This document shows, piece by piece, positions 8,553-16,632 of a stretch of 64,000 nucleotides of DNA (within the stretch, counting starts at the first letter, position 1; each line of letters starts with the position of its first letter). Below the pieces are notes generated by a model. That model was given only the letters and a program-made list of their open reading frames with translations. It was not told where the DNA came from and did not search any database. Source of the stretch: Xanthobacter oligotrophicus (GTDB taxonomy: Bacteria; Pseudomonadota; Alphaproteobacteria; Rhizobiales; Xanthobacteraceae). The translations under genes were made by a program, and so were the position numbers. The stretch covers positions 1 to 64,000 of the forward strand of contig NZ_VTTL01000012.1 of assembly GCF_008364685.1 (NCBI RefSeq), read 5' to 3'.

Positions 8553-9734
8553 TCAGACGGGGCAGGCGACGGCACGGGCGCGGTTGTCCAGTGCGGCGCT
8601 CCACACCGTCAGCCCCAGCGCGCCGGCCACCATGAGCGCGCCCACCACCGGCGTGGCGCCGAGGCCGAGAGGCGAGGCCACCACCAGCCCGCCGATCCAG
8701 GCCCCGAGCGCGATGCCGAGGTTGAACGCGGCGATGTTGAGGGCGGACGCGGTATCCACCGCGCCCGGACGATAGCGCCTGGCCAGCTCCACCACATAGA
8801 TCTGCAGCCCCGGCACATTGGCGAACGACAGGAAGCCGAGAGCCGCCAGCGTTACCAGCGTAAGCACCGGCGAGGGCGCCGTGAAGAAGAAGGCCGCCAG
8901 CACCAGCGCCTGAAGCGTGAACAGGATGGTGAGCGCCTTCACCGGATCGCGGTCGGCGATGCGGCCGCCGGAGAGATTCCCCACCGCGATGGCAAGGCCG
9001 TAGAGGATGAGGATGAGGCTTACCTGCGCGGCGGCAAAGCCGGTGACGGTCTCAAGAATCGCGGCCAGATAGGTGAAGGCCACGAAGGTGCCGCCATAGC
9101 CCAGCGCCGTCATGCCGAACACCAGCAGCAGCCGACCCGAGCTCAGCACCCGCACCTGATCGAGCAGGGAGGCGGCGGGCGCCTTGCGGATATTGGACGG
9201 CAGCAGCAGGGCGATGGCGGCGAAGGCGATGATGCCGAGCAGCGCCACGCCCCAGAAGGTGGCACGCCAGCCGAAGCTCTGGCCGATGAAGGTGCCGAGC
9301 GGCACGCCGGTGACGATGGCCACCGTGAGCCCCATGAACATCAGGGCGATGGCCGAGGCGCGGCGGTTCTCCGGCACGAGGTCCGCGGCGATGGTGGCGC
9401 CCACCGAGAAGAACACGCCGTGGGCGAAGGCGGACAGCACCCGCGCTACCAGCAGCCATTCATAGGTCGGGCTGAGCGCGGCGGCGGTGTTGCCGGCGAT
9501 GAACAGGGCCATGAGGGAGAGCAGCAGCGGCTTGCGCGCCATGCCGCCGGTGAGCGCCGTGAGCACCGGCGCGCCGAAGGTGACGCCCAGCGCATAGACG
9601 CTGACGATCAATCCGGCGATGGGCAGGGTGATGCCGAGGTCGGTGGCTACCGTGGGCAACAGTCCGACGATGACGAATTCCGTGGTGCCGATGGCATAGG
9701 CGGCGATGGTGAGGGCATAGAGCGCAAGGGGCAT
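8553..9734 (-). CDS. MFS transporter (AraJ/YdhP-like sugar or drug efflux)
   Basis: A 393-residue integral membrane protein with about twelve hydrophobic helices. The opening MPLALYALTIAAYAIGTTEF and the GLLPTVATDLGITLPIAGL segment are typical of the AraJ/YdhP efflux branch of the major facilitator superfamily. It probably exports sugars or small toxic compounds by proton antiport. First gene of a two-gene unit with the downstream aldo/keto reductase. The ATG at 9734 is chosen; a longer in-frame start (9782) falls in the palindrome-rich intergenic region and is unlikely. The divergent LysR gene is its likely regulator. Confidence 0.85.
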   Translation of the reverse strand: MPLALYALTIAAYAIGTTEFVIVGLLPTVATDLGITLPIAGLIVSVYALGVTFGAPVLTALTGGMARKPLLLSLMALFIAGNTAAALSPTYEWLLVARVLSAFAHGVFFSVGATIAADLVPENRRASAIALMFMGLTVAIVTGVPLGTFIGQSFGWRATFWGVALLGIIAFAAIALLLPSNIRKAPAASLLDQVRVLSSGRLLLVFGMTALGYGGTFVAFTYLAAILETVTGFAAAQVSLILILYGLAIAVGNLSGGRIADRDPVKALTILFTLQALVLAAFFFTAPSPVLTLVTLAALGFLSFANVPGLQIYVVELARRYRPGAVDTASALNIAAFNLGIALGAWIGGLVVASPLGLGATPVVGALMVAGALGLTVWSAALDNRARAVACPV

Positions 9735-9756
9735 GGCGACATCCTTAGAGCCCGCG

Positions 9757-9833
9757 CCGATGAGATCGCATGGCGATCTCATCGGATAACGCGGTCTCTA
9801 TCTTAGAGTTTGAGGGCGATCCGATCGGATCGC
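9757..9833. repeat. two adjacent perfect palindromes in the MFS/LysR intergenic region
   Basis: A 13-bp perfect inverted repeat with a 3-base loop (CCGATGAGATCGC at 9757-9769 with its complement at 9773-9785) is followed by an 18-base uninterrupted palindrome, GCGATCCGATCGGATCGC, at 9816-9833. Both contain GATCG/CGATC cores and AGAG flanks. They may be an intergenic palindromic repeat or operator sites for the divergent promoter; sequence alone does not decide. Confidence 0.6.
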
Positions 9834-9984
9834 GCTCCAGGGGCCGGCGGCGGCTTGATGGAAACCGGCGCCGGAGCCGGCACCGCTTGCACTGCAACAT
9901 GAGCGCCCTTGCGCTTTTACTGAACCGCCTATTATGTAAAAGCGGCTTTGAATTTCATTCATAGGTCGAGACGAGGCGGGCCCC

Positions 9985-10917
9985 TTGGACAATCGCGCGG
10001 GCGAGATGGTGGTGTTCGTGGCTGCGGCGGAAACGCAGGGCTTCTCGGCCGCCGGCCGCAAGCTCGGCCTGTCGCCGTCCGCCGTGAGCAAGCTGGTGAC
10101 GCGGCTGGAGGACCGGCTGGGCACGCCCCTGTTCGTGCGCTCCACCCGGCAATTGCAGCTCACCGCCGAGGGCGCGCTCTATCTGGAGCGGGCGCGGCGC
10201 ATCCTCGCCGAGATCGACGACACGGAACGCCTGATCGCCACCGGCGCCGGCGCGGTGCCGCGCGGGCGGCTGCGCATCAGCGCCTCGGTGGCGTTCGGCG
10301 AAATGTGCGTGCTGCCGCGCGTGCCGCGCTTTCTAGAGCTCTACCCGCAGGTGGAGCTGGACATTTCCCTGAGCGACGCCGTCATCGACCTGGTGGACGA
10401 GCGCACCGACATCGCCATCCGCACCGGGCGGCTGCGCGATTCCACCCTGAAGGCGAGGAAGCTGTTCGAGATCGGCCGGGTCATCGTGGCTTCGCCCGCC
10501 TATCTGGAACGCTATGGCGTGCCAAAGCATCCCGAAGACCTCGCCCGGCACCTGTGCCTGTGCTTCAACTTCCGCCGCTCGCCGGAGGACTGGCCGTTCC
10601 GCGACCCCGAGAGCGGAAAGCCCTTCACCCAGGCGGTGTCGGGCACGGCGCTGGGCAACAGCGGCGTGGTGCTGCGCCGGCTGGCGCTGGATGGGGCGGG
10701 GCTGGCGCGCCTCGGCCGCTATCACGTGCGGGGCGACATGGCGGCCGGAACGCTGGTGAGCGTGCTGGAGGATTTCAACGCCGGCGACATCGAGCCCATC
10801 CACGCGGTCTATGTGGGCCACGCCCACCTCGCCGCCCGCATCCGCGCCTTCGTGGACTTCCTCGCCGACGCCATCCGGCAGGAGACGGAAACGACGGAAG
10901 GTTCAGGCGGGCGTTAA
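9985..10917 (+). CDS. LysR family transcriptional regulator
   Basis: A 310-residue LysR-type regulator. The winged helix-turn-helix spans about residues 8-65 (ETQGFSAAGRKLGLSPSAVSK then RLGTPLFVRSTR), and the effector domain fills the rest. The most family-like start is the TTG at 9985 with GAGACGAGG upstream; ATG 10006 would trim seven residues. It is transcribed away from the MFS / aldo-keto reductase unit, the standard arrangement for a LysR activator and its target, so it probably controls that unit. The effector is unknown. Confidence 0.87.
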   Translation: MDNRAGEMVVFVAAAETQGFSAAGRKLGLSPSAVSKLVTRLEDRLGTPLFVRSTRQLQLTAEGALYLERARRILAEIDDTERLIATGAGAVPRGRLRISASVAFGEMCVLPRVPRFLELYPQVELDISLSDAVIDLVDERTDIAIRTGRLRDSTLKARKLFEIGRVIVASPAYLERYGVPKHPEDLARHLCLCFNFRRSPEDWPFRDPESGKPFTQAVSGTALGNSGVVLRRLALDGAGLARLGRYHVRGDMAAGTLVSVLEDFNAGDIEPIHAVYVGHAHLAARIRAFVDFLADAIRQETETTEGSGGR

Positions 10918-12267
10918 ATCCAGCGCATCCCGCAAAAGCAGGGCGATGTGGCGGGCCTTGCGGCCGGAGCCGTGCTCGATCTGGTGGCGGCAGGAAAAGC
11001 CGTTGGCGATGAGCGGGGCATCCTGTGGCGCCGCGCGCATGGCGGGCAGCAAGGCGAGTTCCGCCATCTGCATGGAGGCGTCGTAATGCTCCGCCTCCAG
11101 CCCGAAGCTGCCGGCCATGCCGCAGCAACTGGTCTCCACCACGTCGTAGGAGAAGCCGGGGATGAAGCCGAGCACCTTGCGCGTCGCCTTCATCACCCCG
11201 AACGCCTTCTGGTGGCAGTGGCCGCGCAGCACCGCCTTTGGGCCGGGCAGGGGCTTCAGCCGCATGCGCAGGCCCTTGTTCTGGTGCTCACGGGCGAGGA
11301 ACTCCTCCAGCAGGAACAATTGCTTGCCCAGCGCCCCCACCTCCGGCCCGAGGCCGAGGCTGTAGAGCTCGTCGCGCAGGGAGAGCAGGCATGAGGGTTC
11401 CAGCCCGATGATCGGCGTCTGCGCCGCGATCTCTTTGCGGAAGGCCGCGAGCACGCGCAGGCCCTCGCCGCGCGCCTTCTCCACCATGCCGGTGGTGAGA
11501 TACGTGCGGCCGCAGCACAGGGGCCGGCCGGGCTCGGCGTCGGCGGGATCGGGCTTGGCGATGCGCACGGCGTAGCCGGCGTGGGTCAGCACCGCATGGG
11601 CGGCCTCAGCCACCTCCGGCTCGAAATGGTGGCAGAAGGTGTCCACGAACAGGATCACCTCGCCGCGTGGGGCCGGGGCCTGCGTGGGCACGGCGGCGGG
11701 CGGCGCATAGGGCCGGGCCGCCGGCTCGGGGATGGCGCGGCGGGCGCTGATGCCCAGCAGCTTTTCGGCGGCCCGGGTCAGCAGGCGCGAGCGGTTGCGC
11801 AGCATGATGGCGAGGCGCAGCAGGCGGCGGTGGCGGCCGGTCCATTCCGGCACCCCGCCGAACAGCCGGGTGCGCCGGGGCACGCCTTTGATCTCGTGGC
11901 GCTGGGCGAGGTACTCGGTCTTGATCAGCGTCATGTCCACGGCGCTGGGGCATTCCTTCTTGCAGGCCTTGCAGGACACGCACAGGTCCATGGCCGCGTC
12001 GAGCCTTGGATCGGCGAAGGAGTTGGCGTCGGTGCCGTCGTTCAGCGCGGCCTTGAAGGCGGCGACGCGGGCTTCGGTGGAATGGTCCTTGTCGCCGGTG
12101 ATGCGGTAGCTCGGGCACATGACGCCCTTGCCGGTATTGCGACAATCGCGGCTGTGCATGCACACGGCCACCGCTTTCGCGTAGTTCCCGCCGGTGGCGG
12201 GAATGCCGGAATAGGCGTCGCCGATGCCATATGTGTCGTAAGCCGACCAGTCGAGGAAGGTTTTCAT
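10903..12267 (-). CDS. 4Fe-4S / CCG-domain oxidoreductase subunit (GlpC/GlcF-like)
   Basis: A 454-residue iron-sulfur protein. It has a cysteine group at C36, C42, C51, then a classical CX2CX2CX3CP motif at C96, C99, C102, C106. Two CCG-type cysteine motifs follow in the C-terminal half (LCCGRTYL and ETSCCGMAGS). This matches the electron-transfer half of FAD-linked D-2-hydroxyacid dehydrogenases (YdiJ, GlcF, GlpC relatives). Here no flavin domain is fused or adjacent, so its partner is elsewhere or lost. The start at 12267 is tentative, since no strong ribosome binding site is visible. The stop overlaps the end of the convergent LysR gene by 15 bases. Confidence 0.75.
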   Translation of the reverse strand: MKTFLDWSAYDTYGIGDAYSGIPATGGNYAKAVAVCMHSRDCRNTGKGVMCPSYRITGDKDHSTEARVAAFKAALNDGTDANSFADPRLDAAMDLCVSCKACKKECPSAVDMTLIKTEYLAQRHEIKGVPRRTRLFGGVPEWTGRHRRLLRLAIMLRNRSRLLTRAAEKLLGISARRAIPEPAARPYAPPAAVPTQAPAPRGEVILFVDTFCHHFEPEVAEAAHAVLTHAGYAVRIAKPDPADAEPGRPLCCGRTYLTTGMVEKARGEGLRVLAAFRKEIAAQTPIIGLEPSCLLSLRDELYSLGLGPEVGALGKQLFLLEEFLAREHQNKGLRMRLKPLPGPKAVLRGHCHQKAFGVMKATRKVLGFIPGFSYDVVETSCCGMAGSFGLEAEHYDASMQMAELALLPAMRAAPQDAPLIANGFSCRHQIEHGSGRKARHIALLLRDALDLTPA

Positions 12268-12484
12268 GCCGCGCGCCCCGTTCGCGCCCGGCGAAGCAAG
12301 ATGCGTACCCCAACACGCATATCCGGGGCACGGCGGCCGCGCCCCGTTCACACGGCAGCGCCTTTCCGGTAGATGAGCGTGAGGCGCCGCCCGCGCTCCC
12401 TCTTTGCGTTTCGAGGCGGATTTGCCGCCGGGGCTGTCGAAGCCCTGGCGGATCCGGCTCTGGCTGGCTCGAAAGGTGTGTTCC

Positions 12485-13105
12485 GTGACCGATCAGGTGA
12501 AGCTCGTGCTTGCTTCAGGCTCGCCCCGCCGGCTGGCGCTGCTCAATCAGGCGGGCATCGAGCCGGACCTGCTCATGCCCGCCGACGTGGACGAGACCCC
12601 CGAGCGTGGCGAGCTGCCGCGCCGGCTCGCCCAGCGCCTGTCGGAAGCCAAGGGCAAGCTAGTGGCCCAGCGCGCGAAGGACGCCGAGATGAACGCGCTG
12701 GTGCTGTCCGCCGACACGGTGGTGGCGGTGGGCCGGCGCATCCTGCCCAAGCCCGACCTTGAGGATGAGGCGGAGGCCTGCCTGCGCCTGCTGTCGGGCC
12801 GCACCCATCGGGTCTATACCGGGGTGTGCCTGGTGGATCTGAAGGGCCGCGCCCACACACGGCTGGTGGAAAGCCGGGTGCGCTTCAAGCGCCTGTCGCG
12901 GGACGAGATCACCGATTACCTCGCCTGCGGTGAATGGCGGGGCAAGGCCGGCGGCTACGCCATCCAGGGCATCGCCGGCTCGTTCGTGGTGAAGCTGGTG
13001 GGCTCCTACAGCAATGTGGTGGGCCTGCCCCTCTCGGAAGCCATCGGCCTGTTGTCCGGCCAGGGCTATGACGTGCGTGCCGGCTGGGTGGAGCGCGCGG
13101 CATGA
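12485..13105 (+). CDS. maf: Maf family nucleotide pyrophosphatase
   Basis: A 206-residue Maf protein opening with [15 protein letters not shown], the family's P-loop-like substrate motif, and carrying LSADTVVAV around residue 75. Maf proteins hydrolyse non-canonical or excess nucleoside triphosphates (dTTP, UTP or modified UTP) to monophosphates. A GTG start at 12485 fits the family length; GTG 12476 is in frame three codons earlier and ATG 12404 would add a non-homologous leader. The stop overlaps the yacG start (ATGA at 13102-13105). The maf-yacG order is typical of Hyphomicrobiales. Confidence 0.9.
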   Translation: MTDQVKLVLASGSPRRLALLNQAGIEPDLLMPADVDETPERGELPRRLAQRLSEAKGKLVAQRAKDAEMNALVLSADTVVAVGRRILPKPDLEDEAEACLRLLSGRTHRVYTGVCLVDLKGRAHTRLVESRVRFKRLSRDEITDYLACGEWRGKAGGYAIQGIAGSFVVKLVGSYSNVVGLPLSEAIGLLSGQGYDVRAGWVERAA

Positions 13106-13446
13106 GCGCGGGCAAGGACGGCGACGACAAGCCCAAGGGTGGGAAGGCCGGGGCAGGGAAGGCGAAGAGCGGGCCGGCCAAAACCGCCCTGCCCAAAAAG
13201 GCCGCCTCTCAAAAGACTGCCGCCCCGGACACAGGCGCACCCGACGCAGCCGCCAGCACCCCTTCCGCCTCCACCTATTCGTCCAAGCCGTGCCCGATCT
13301 GCTCCAAGCCCTCGGCGGAGCGCTTCCACCCCTTCTGCTCCAAGCGCTGCGCCGACGTGGACCTGCACCGCTGGCTCTCCGGCTCCTACGCCATCCCCGG
13401 CCGCCCGGAAGAGGAAGAGGACGGCGAGGCCCAGGGCGAGGGGTAA
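13102..13446 (+). CDS. yacG: DNA gyrase inhibitor YacG with a long basic N-terminal extension
   Basis: A 114-residue protein. The C-terminal half is a clear YacG zinc finger: CPIC near residue 63 and FCSKRC near 77, followed by [14 protein letters not shown]. YacG binds one zinc and in E. coli inhibits DNA gyrase. The first 60 or so residues are an added low-complexity Lys/Ala/Pro/Ser tail absent from short YacG proteins (about 60-70 residues). The ATG overlaps the maf stop by four bases, so the extension is probably translated. The start could lie later if the coupling is fortuitous. Confidence 0.85.
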   Translation: MSAGKDGDDKPKGGKAGAGKAKSGPAKTALPKKAASQKTAAPDTGAPDAAASTPSASTYSSKPCPICSKPSAERFHPFCSKRCADVDLHRWLSGSYAIPGRPEEEEDGEAQGEG

Positions 13447-13450
13447 GGGG

Positions 13451-13747
13451 TTACTCCGGAAACAGCAGCGGCTCGTAGTCCATGGCCCCGTGCAGGATGC
13501 GCAGGATCACGACGGCGTCCGCGTCCACCCGGTAGAAGATGAGATAGCGCCCGTGGACACAGCGCCGGATCCCGGTAGCCTCGTATCGCGGGATCAGCGG
13601 GTGCGCCTTTGGCATGTTCAGCAGGCGCATGGCATGGGCCGCAATCTCGTGAACGAACGACAGCGCACGCTCCGGGCTGTCCATGGCGATGTGGTCGCCG
13701 ATCCCTTCAAGGTCGTCCTCGGCGGCCGCGGTGAAGACGAGCCTCAT
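13451..13747 (-). CDS. parE: ParE-type toxin (RelE/ParE superfamily)
   Basis: A 98-residue toxin of the ParE/RelE superfamily. The pattern includes FTAAAEDDLEGIGDHI at residues 5-20, the central LIPRYEATGIRRCVHGRYLIFYRV (51-74) and the C-terminal ILRILHG strand (81-87). ParE toxins poison DNA gyrase. The ATG overlaps the antitoxin stop by four bases (ATGA), the usual antitoxin-toxin coupling. It converges with yacG, leaving four bases between stops; the neighbour YacG is also a gyrase-binding protein, which may be coincidence. Confidence 0.88.
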   Translation of the reverse strand: MRLVFTAAAEDDLEGIGDHIAMDSPERALSFVHEIAAHAMRLLNMPKAHPLIPRYEATGIRRCVHGRYLIFYRVDADAVVILRILHGAMDYEPLLFPE

Positions 13748-14007
13748 TCCGCCTCGCCGGGCGCGCGACGGCGATACTTGCCTTCGAGGCGCCGGAACAC
13801 ATCCTCCGCTGGCCGGGTGCGGCCGGCATCGGCATCGGCGAGGCCCCTGGCAAGGGCGGCGTCGAGGGTTTCGAGCCGGGTCTCCCGCTCCTGGATGAGG
13901 CGGACGCCCTCGCGCAGGACCTCGCTCTTGGAGTGGTAGCGTCCGGTGGCCACGAGCTTCGCCACATAGGCTTCCAGCTGCTTGCCGAGATCGGCGCTGA
14001 TGGGCAT
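13744..14007 (-). CDS. parD: ParD-type antitoxin (ribbon-helix-helix)
   Basis: An 87-residue antitoxin. The N-terminal half (MPISADLGKQLEAYVAKLV, then GRYHSKSEVLREGVRLI) is the ParD/CopG-like ribbon-helix-helix DNA-binding domain. The charged C-terminal tail (ARGLADADAGRTRPAEDV onward) would wrap the toxin. The start is supported by AGGAGCC just upstream of 14007. First gene of a two-gene operon, expected to repress its own promoter within the 14008-14070 region. Confidence 0.88.
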   Translation of the reverse strand: MPISADLGKQLEAYVAKLVATGRYHSKSEVLREGVRLIQERETRLETLDAALARGLADADAGRTRPAEDVFRRLEGKYRRRAPGEAE

Positions 14008-14151
14008 GGCAGGCTCCTTTCGCCGGGAAGATTAGGCACGCCAATAACTATTATCAAGAATGCGGCAGGCGGGTGCCTCTCCCGCCCCCCATCTTGACGG
14101 CCCCCCGAGCGCCGCGCGAGGTTGCTCGCCCAAGAAGTCGAGGAGCGCATC

Positions 14152-15633
14152 ATGGCGGCGGCGGAACGGACGGCGGAACATTACCCTTCCTTCCGCACGC
14201 AGGCGCTCATCGACGGCGTGTTCGCGCCGGCAGCATCCGGGCGCACCTTCGATGCCGTCAATCCGGCCACCGGCAAGGTCCTCGCGCAGGTGGCGGCGTG
14301 CGACAGTGCCGATGTGGACCGCGCGGTGAAGGCCGCCCGCGCCGCCTTCGAGGATCGCCGCTGGGCGGGGCTGCGGCCGGTGGAGCGCAAGCGCATCCTC
14401 CAGCGCTTCGCCGAGCTGATCCGAGCCCATCGCGACGAACTGGCGCTCACCGAAACCCTCAACATGGGCAAGCCCATCGCCGATGCCCGCTCTATCGACG
14501 TGCGCGCGGCGGCGGACTGCTTCGCCTATTACGGGGAGTGCTGCGACAAGGTCTATGGCGAGGTGGCGCCGACCACCGCCGATAATCTCGCTTTGGTGCT
14601 GCGCGAGCCGCTGGGCGTGGTGGGCTGCGTGACGCCGTGGAACTTCCCCATGATCATGGCCGCCTGGAAGGTGGCCCCGGCGCTGGCCATGGGCAATTCC
14701 GTGGTGCTGAAGCCGGCGGAGGAAAGCCCCCTCACGGCGCTGCGCCTCGGCGAGCTGGCGCTGGAGGCGGGGGTGCCGGCGGGGGTGTTTAACGTGGTGC
14801 CGGGCCTTGGCGTGGAGGCGGGCAAGGCGCTGGGCCTGCACATGGACGTGGACGCCATCGCCTTCACCGGCTCCACCGAGGTGGGGCGCTATTTCCTGCG
14901 CTATTCCTCCGACAGCAACCTGAAGCGCGTGTTCCTCGAGCTGGGCGGCAAGACCGCCTTCGTGGTGGCCCACGACGTGGCCGACCTCGACGAGGTGGCG
15001 CAAGCGGTGGCCTCCGGCATCTTCTTCAACCAGGGCGAGATGTGCACGGCGGCCTCGCGGCTGCTGGTGGACAACCGCATCCGCGAAGAGCTTGTCGCCC
15101 GCGTGGCGGCGCTGGCCCCGCGCTGGATGCCGGGCGATCCGCAGGACCCCGCGGCCCGCGCCGGCGCGGTGGTGAGCGTCGAGCATCAGGGGCGCATTCT
15201 TGCCGCCATCGAGGAGGGCGTCGCCTCCGGCGCGCGGCTGGTCACCGGCGGCACGGCGGTGCGGCAGGACACCGGCGGCGCCTTCGTGGCGCCCACCGTG
15301 TTCGACGGCGTTTCGCCCGCATCCGCGCTGGCGCAGAAGGAGATCTTCGGCCCGGTGCTCTCGGTGATCGGCTTCGACGGGCTGGAGGAGGCGGTGAGCA
15401 TCGCCAACGGCACCGTCTACGGCCTCGGCGCGGCGGTCTGGAGCGGCGATCTTGCCGCCGCGCACAGGATCGCGCGGCGCTTCAAGGCCGGCATCGTCTA
15501 TGTGAACTGCTTCGACGCCGACGATATCACCACCCCCTTCGGCGGCGTGAAGCAATCCGGCTTCGGGCGCGACAAGTCCCTGCACGCGCTGGATAAATAT
15601 TGCGATCTGAAGACGGTTTGGACGCGGCTTTAG
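14152..15633 (+). CDS. aldehyde dehydrogenase, gamma-glutamyl-gamma-aminobutyraldehyde / aminobutyraldehyde type (PuuC-like)
   Basis: A 493-residue NAD(P)-dependent aldehyde dehydrogenase. It shows CVTPWNFPM near residue 158, FTGSTEVG near 239, catalytic Glu in ELGGKTA near 263 and catalytic Cys in NQGEMCTAASR near 298. Similarity is to PuuC/KauB enzymes that oxidise gamma-aminobutyraldehyde or its glutamylated form. The ATG at 14152 follows GAGGAGCGC; an earlier ATG (14122) is possible. It lies one gene away from the SpuC-type putrescine aminotransferase, whose product would be its substrate. Confidence 0.82.
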   Translation: MAAAERTAEHYPSFRTQALIDGVFAPAASGRTFDAVNPATGKVLAQVAACDSADVDRAVKAARAAFEDRRWAGLRPVERKRILQRFAELIRAHRDELALTETLNMGKPIADARSIDVRAAADCFAYYGECCDKVYGEVAPTTADNLALVLREPLGVVGCVTPWNFPMIMAAWKVAPALAMGNSVVLKPAEESPLTALRLGELALEAGVPAGVFNVVPGLGVEAGKALGLHMDVDAIAFTGSTEVGRYFLRYSSDSNLKRVFLELGGKTAFVVAHDVADLDEVAQAVASGIFFNQGEMCTAASRLLVDNRIREELVARVAALAPRWMPGDPQDPAARAGAVVSVEHQGRILAAIEEGVASGARLVTGGTAVRQDTGGAFVAPTVFDGVSPASALAQKEIFGPVLSVIGFDGLEEAVSIANGTVYGLGAAVWSGDLAAAHRIARRFKAGIVYVNCFDADDITTPFGGVKQSGFGRDKSLHALDKYCDLKTVWTRL

Positions 15634-15692
15634 GGGCTGCTTCCCACGCCCGCCGTTCCCCGGACCAGCGACACTGCAGGTGGAGCGCCGAT

Positions 15693-15786
15693 CCGGGGCC
15701 CAGCGCAAGACTTCTGCGCAGCAGGCAAAAGCCAAGGATGCTGCGGGAAAGAGCCGCCTTCGGCGCAGCCTTGCGCTGGGCCCCGG
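15693..15786. repeat. 94-base inverted repeat between convergent genes
   Basis: A perfect 17-bp inverted repeat (CCGGGGCCCAGCGCAAG at 15693-15709 with its complement at 15770-15786) encloses a 60-base loop that contains further short complementary GCGCAG pieces. It sits between the convergent PuuC-like and methyltransferase genes, so it may act as a bidirectional transcript end, or it may be another mobile palindromic repeat. No T-run follows either arm. Confidence 0.6.
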
Positions 15787-15838
15787 CTCTCCTTCAACTG
15801 CGCTGCGCTCCGTTTCCGTCGGCCGGGGCGCCGCCCCT

Positions 15839-16477
15839 TCAAACCCGCTCCAGCAGAAAGACATGCTCCACTGCCTCGCACTGGCCCTTGAGGCCGCCGG
15901 GCACCGGCGCCGCCTCGATCTCCGCCACCATGTAGTCGGCGCCATAGAGCGTGCGGGTCTCTTCCGGCGGGACGCTGAAGGGTGGGCCCGCCAGCAGGGA
16001 CTGGTCATACTCGAAGCAGACAAGCAATTGCGGGGCGGCGTCCGTCAGGGCCACGAGGTGCGGGGCGTAGCGGGCGCGCATGTCTTTCGGCAGGGCCACA
16101 AGGGCGGCGCGGTCCCACACCGCATCCACCGGGCCGAGGGTGTCGCGGGTGAGCGCGAAAATGTCGCCTTGCAGGATGTCGAGGCCGGGGGCGCTGAAGC
16201 GCGTGAGCGCGCCTTCCGTCGTCACCTCAGGCACAACGGCCAGTTCCGCGAACAATTCCTCCACCGCGATGCGGCTCAGCTCCGCGCCGGCCACCCGCAG
16301 GCCCTGCCCGAGCAGCCAGGCGATGTCCCGCGTCTTGCCGCACAAGGGCACGAACACGCGCGCGCCCGGCGCCACGGGAAGGCGGGAAAAATGCTTCACC
16401 AGGAAGGCATTGGCCTTGCCCTCGTGAAAGGGGATCTGCTTGCCCTGCCACCGTGCGTGCCAGAAATCCGGTTCCAT
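15839..16477 (-). CDS. tpm: thiopurine S-methyltransferase family protein
   Basis: A 212-residue SAM-dependent methyltransferase. The opening MEPDFWHARWQGKQIPFHEG and the SAM-binding loop ARVFVPLCGKTRDIAWLL are diagnostic of the bacterial TPMT family. WDRAALVALP near residue 125 is also conserved. Family members methylate thiopurines and, in pseudomonads, selenium and tellurium oxyanions. The ATG at 16477 follows GGGAGGGCG. It faces away from the aminotransferase gene, sharing the 16478-16632 promoter region. Confidence 0.88.
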   Translation of the reverse strand: MEPDFWHARWQGKQIPFHEGKANAFLVKHFSRLPVAPGARVFVPLCGKTRDIAWLLGQGLRVAGAELSRIAVEELFAELAVVPEVTTEGALTRFSAPGLDILQGDIFALTRDTLGPVDAVWDRAALVALPKDMRARYAPHLVALTDAAPQLLVCFEYDQSLLAGPPFSVPPEETRTLYGADYMVAEIEAAPVPGGLKGQCEAVEHVFLLERV

Positions 16478-16632
16478 CCGCGCCCTCCCTCGGCGTCGTC
16501 GCCTTGCCCCGTCCTTGCTCCATCCTTGCCCATGCCGAGCAGGACATGCACCAGCACATATGGGCGCGGCCGCGCTTTCGCGATATGACTTTCCACACAG
16601 TCCTTGCGTGGTCCTCATCGGAGCAGCCCATC

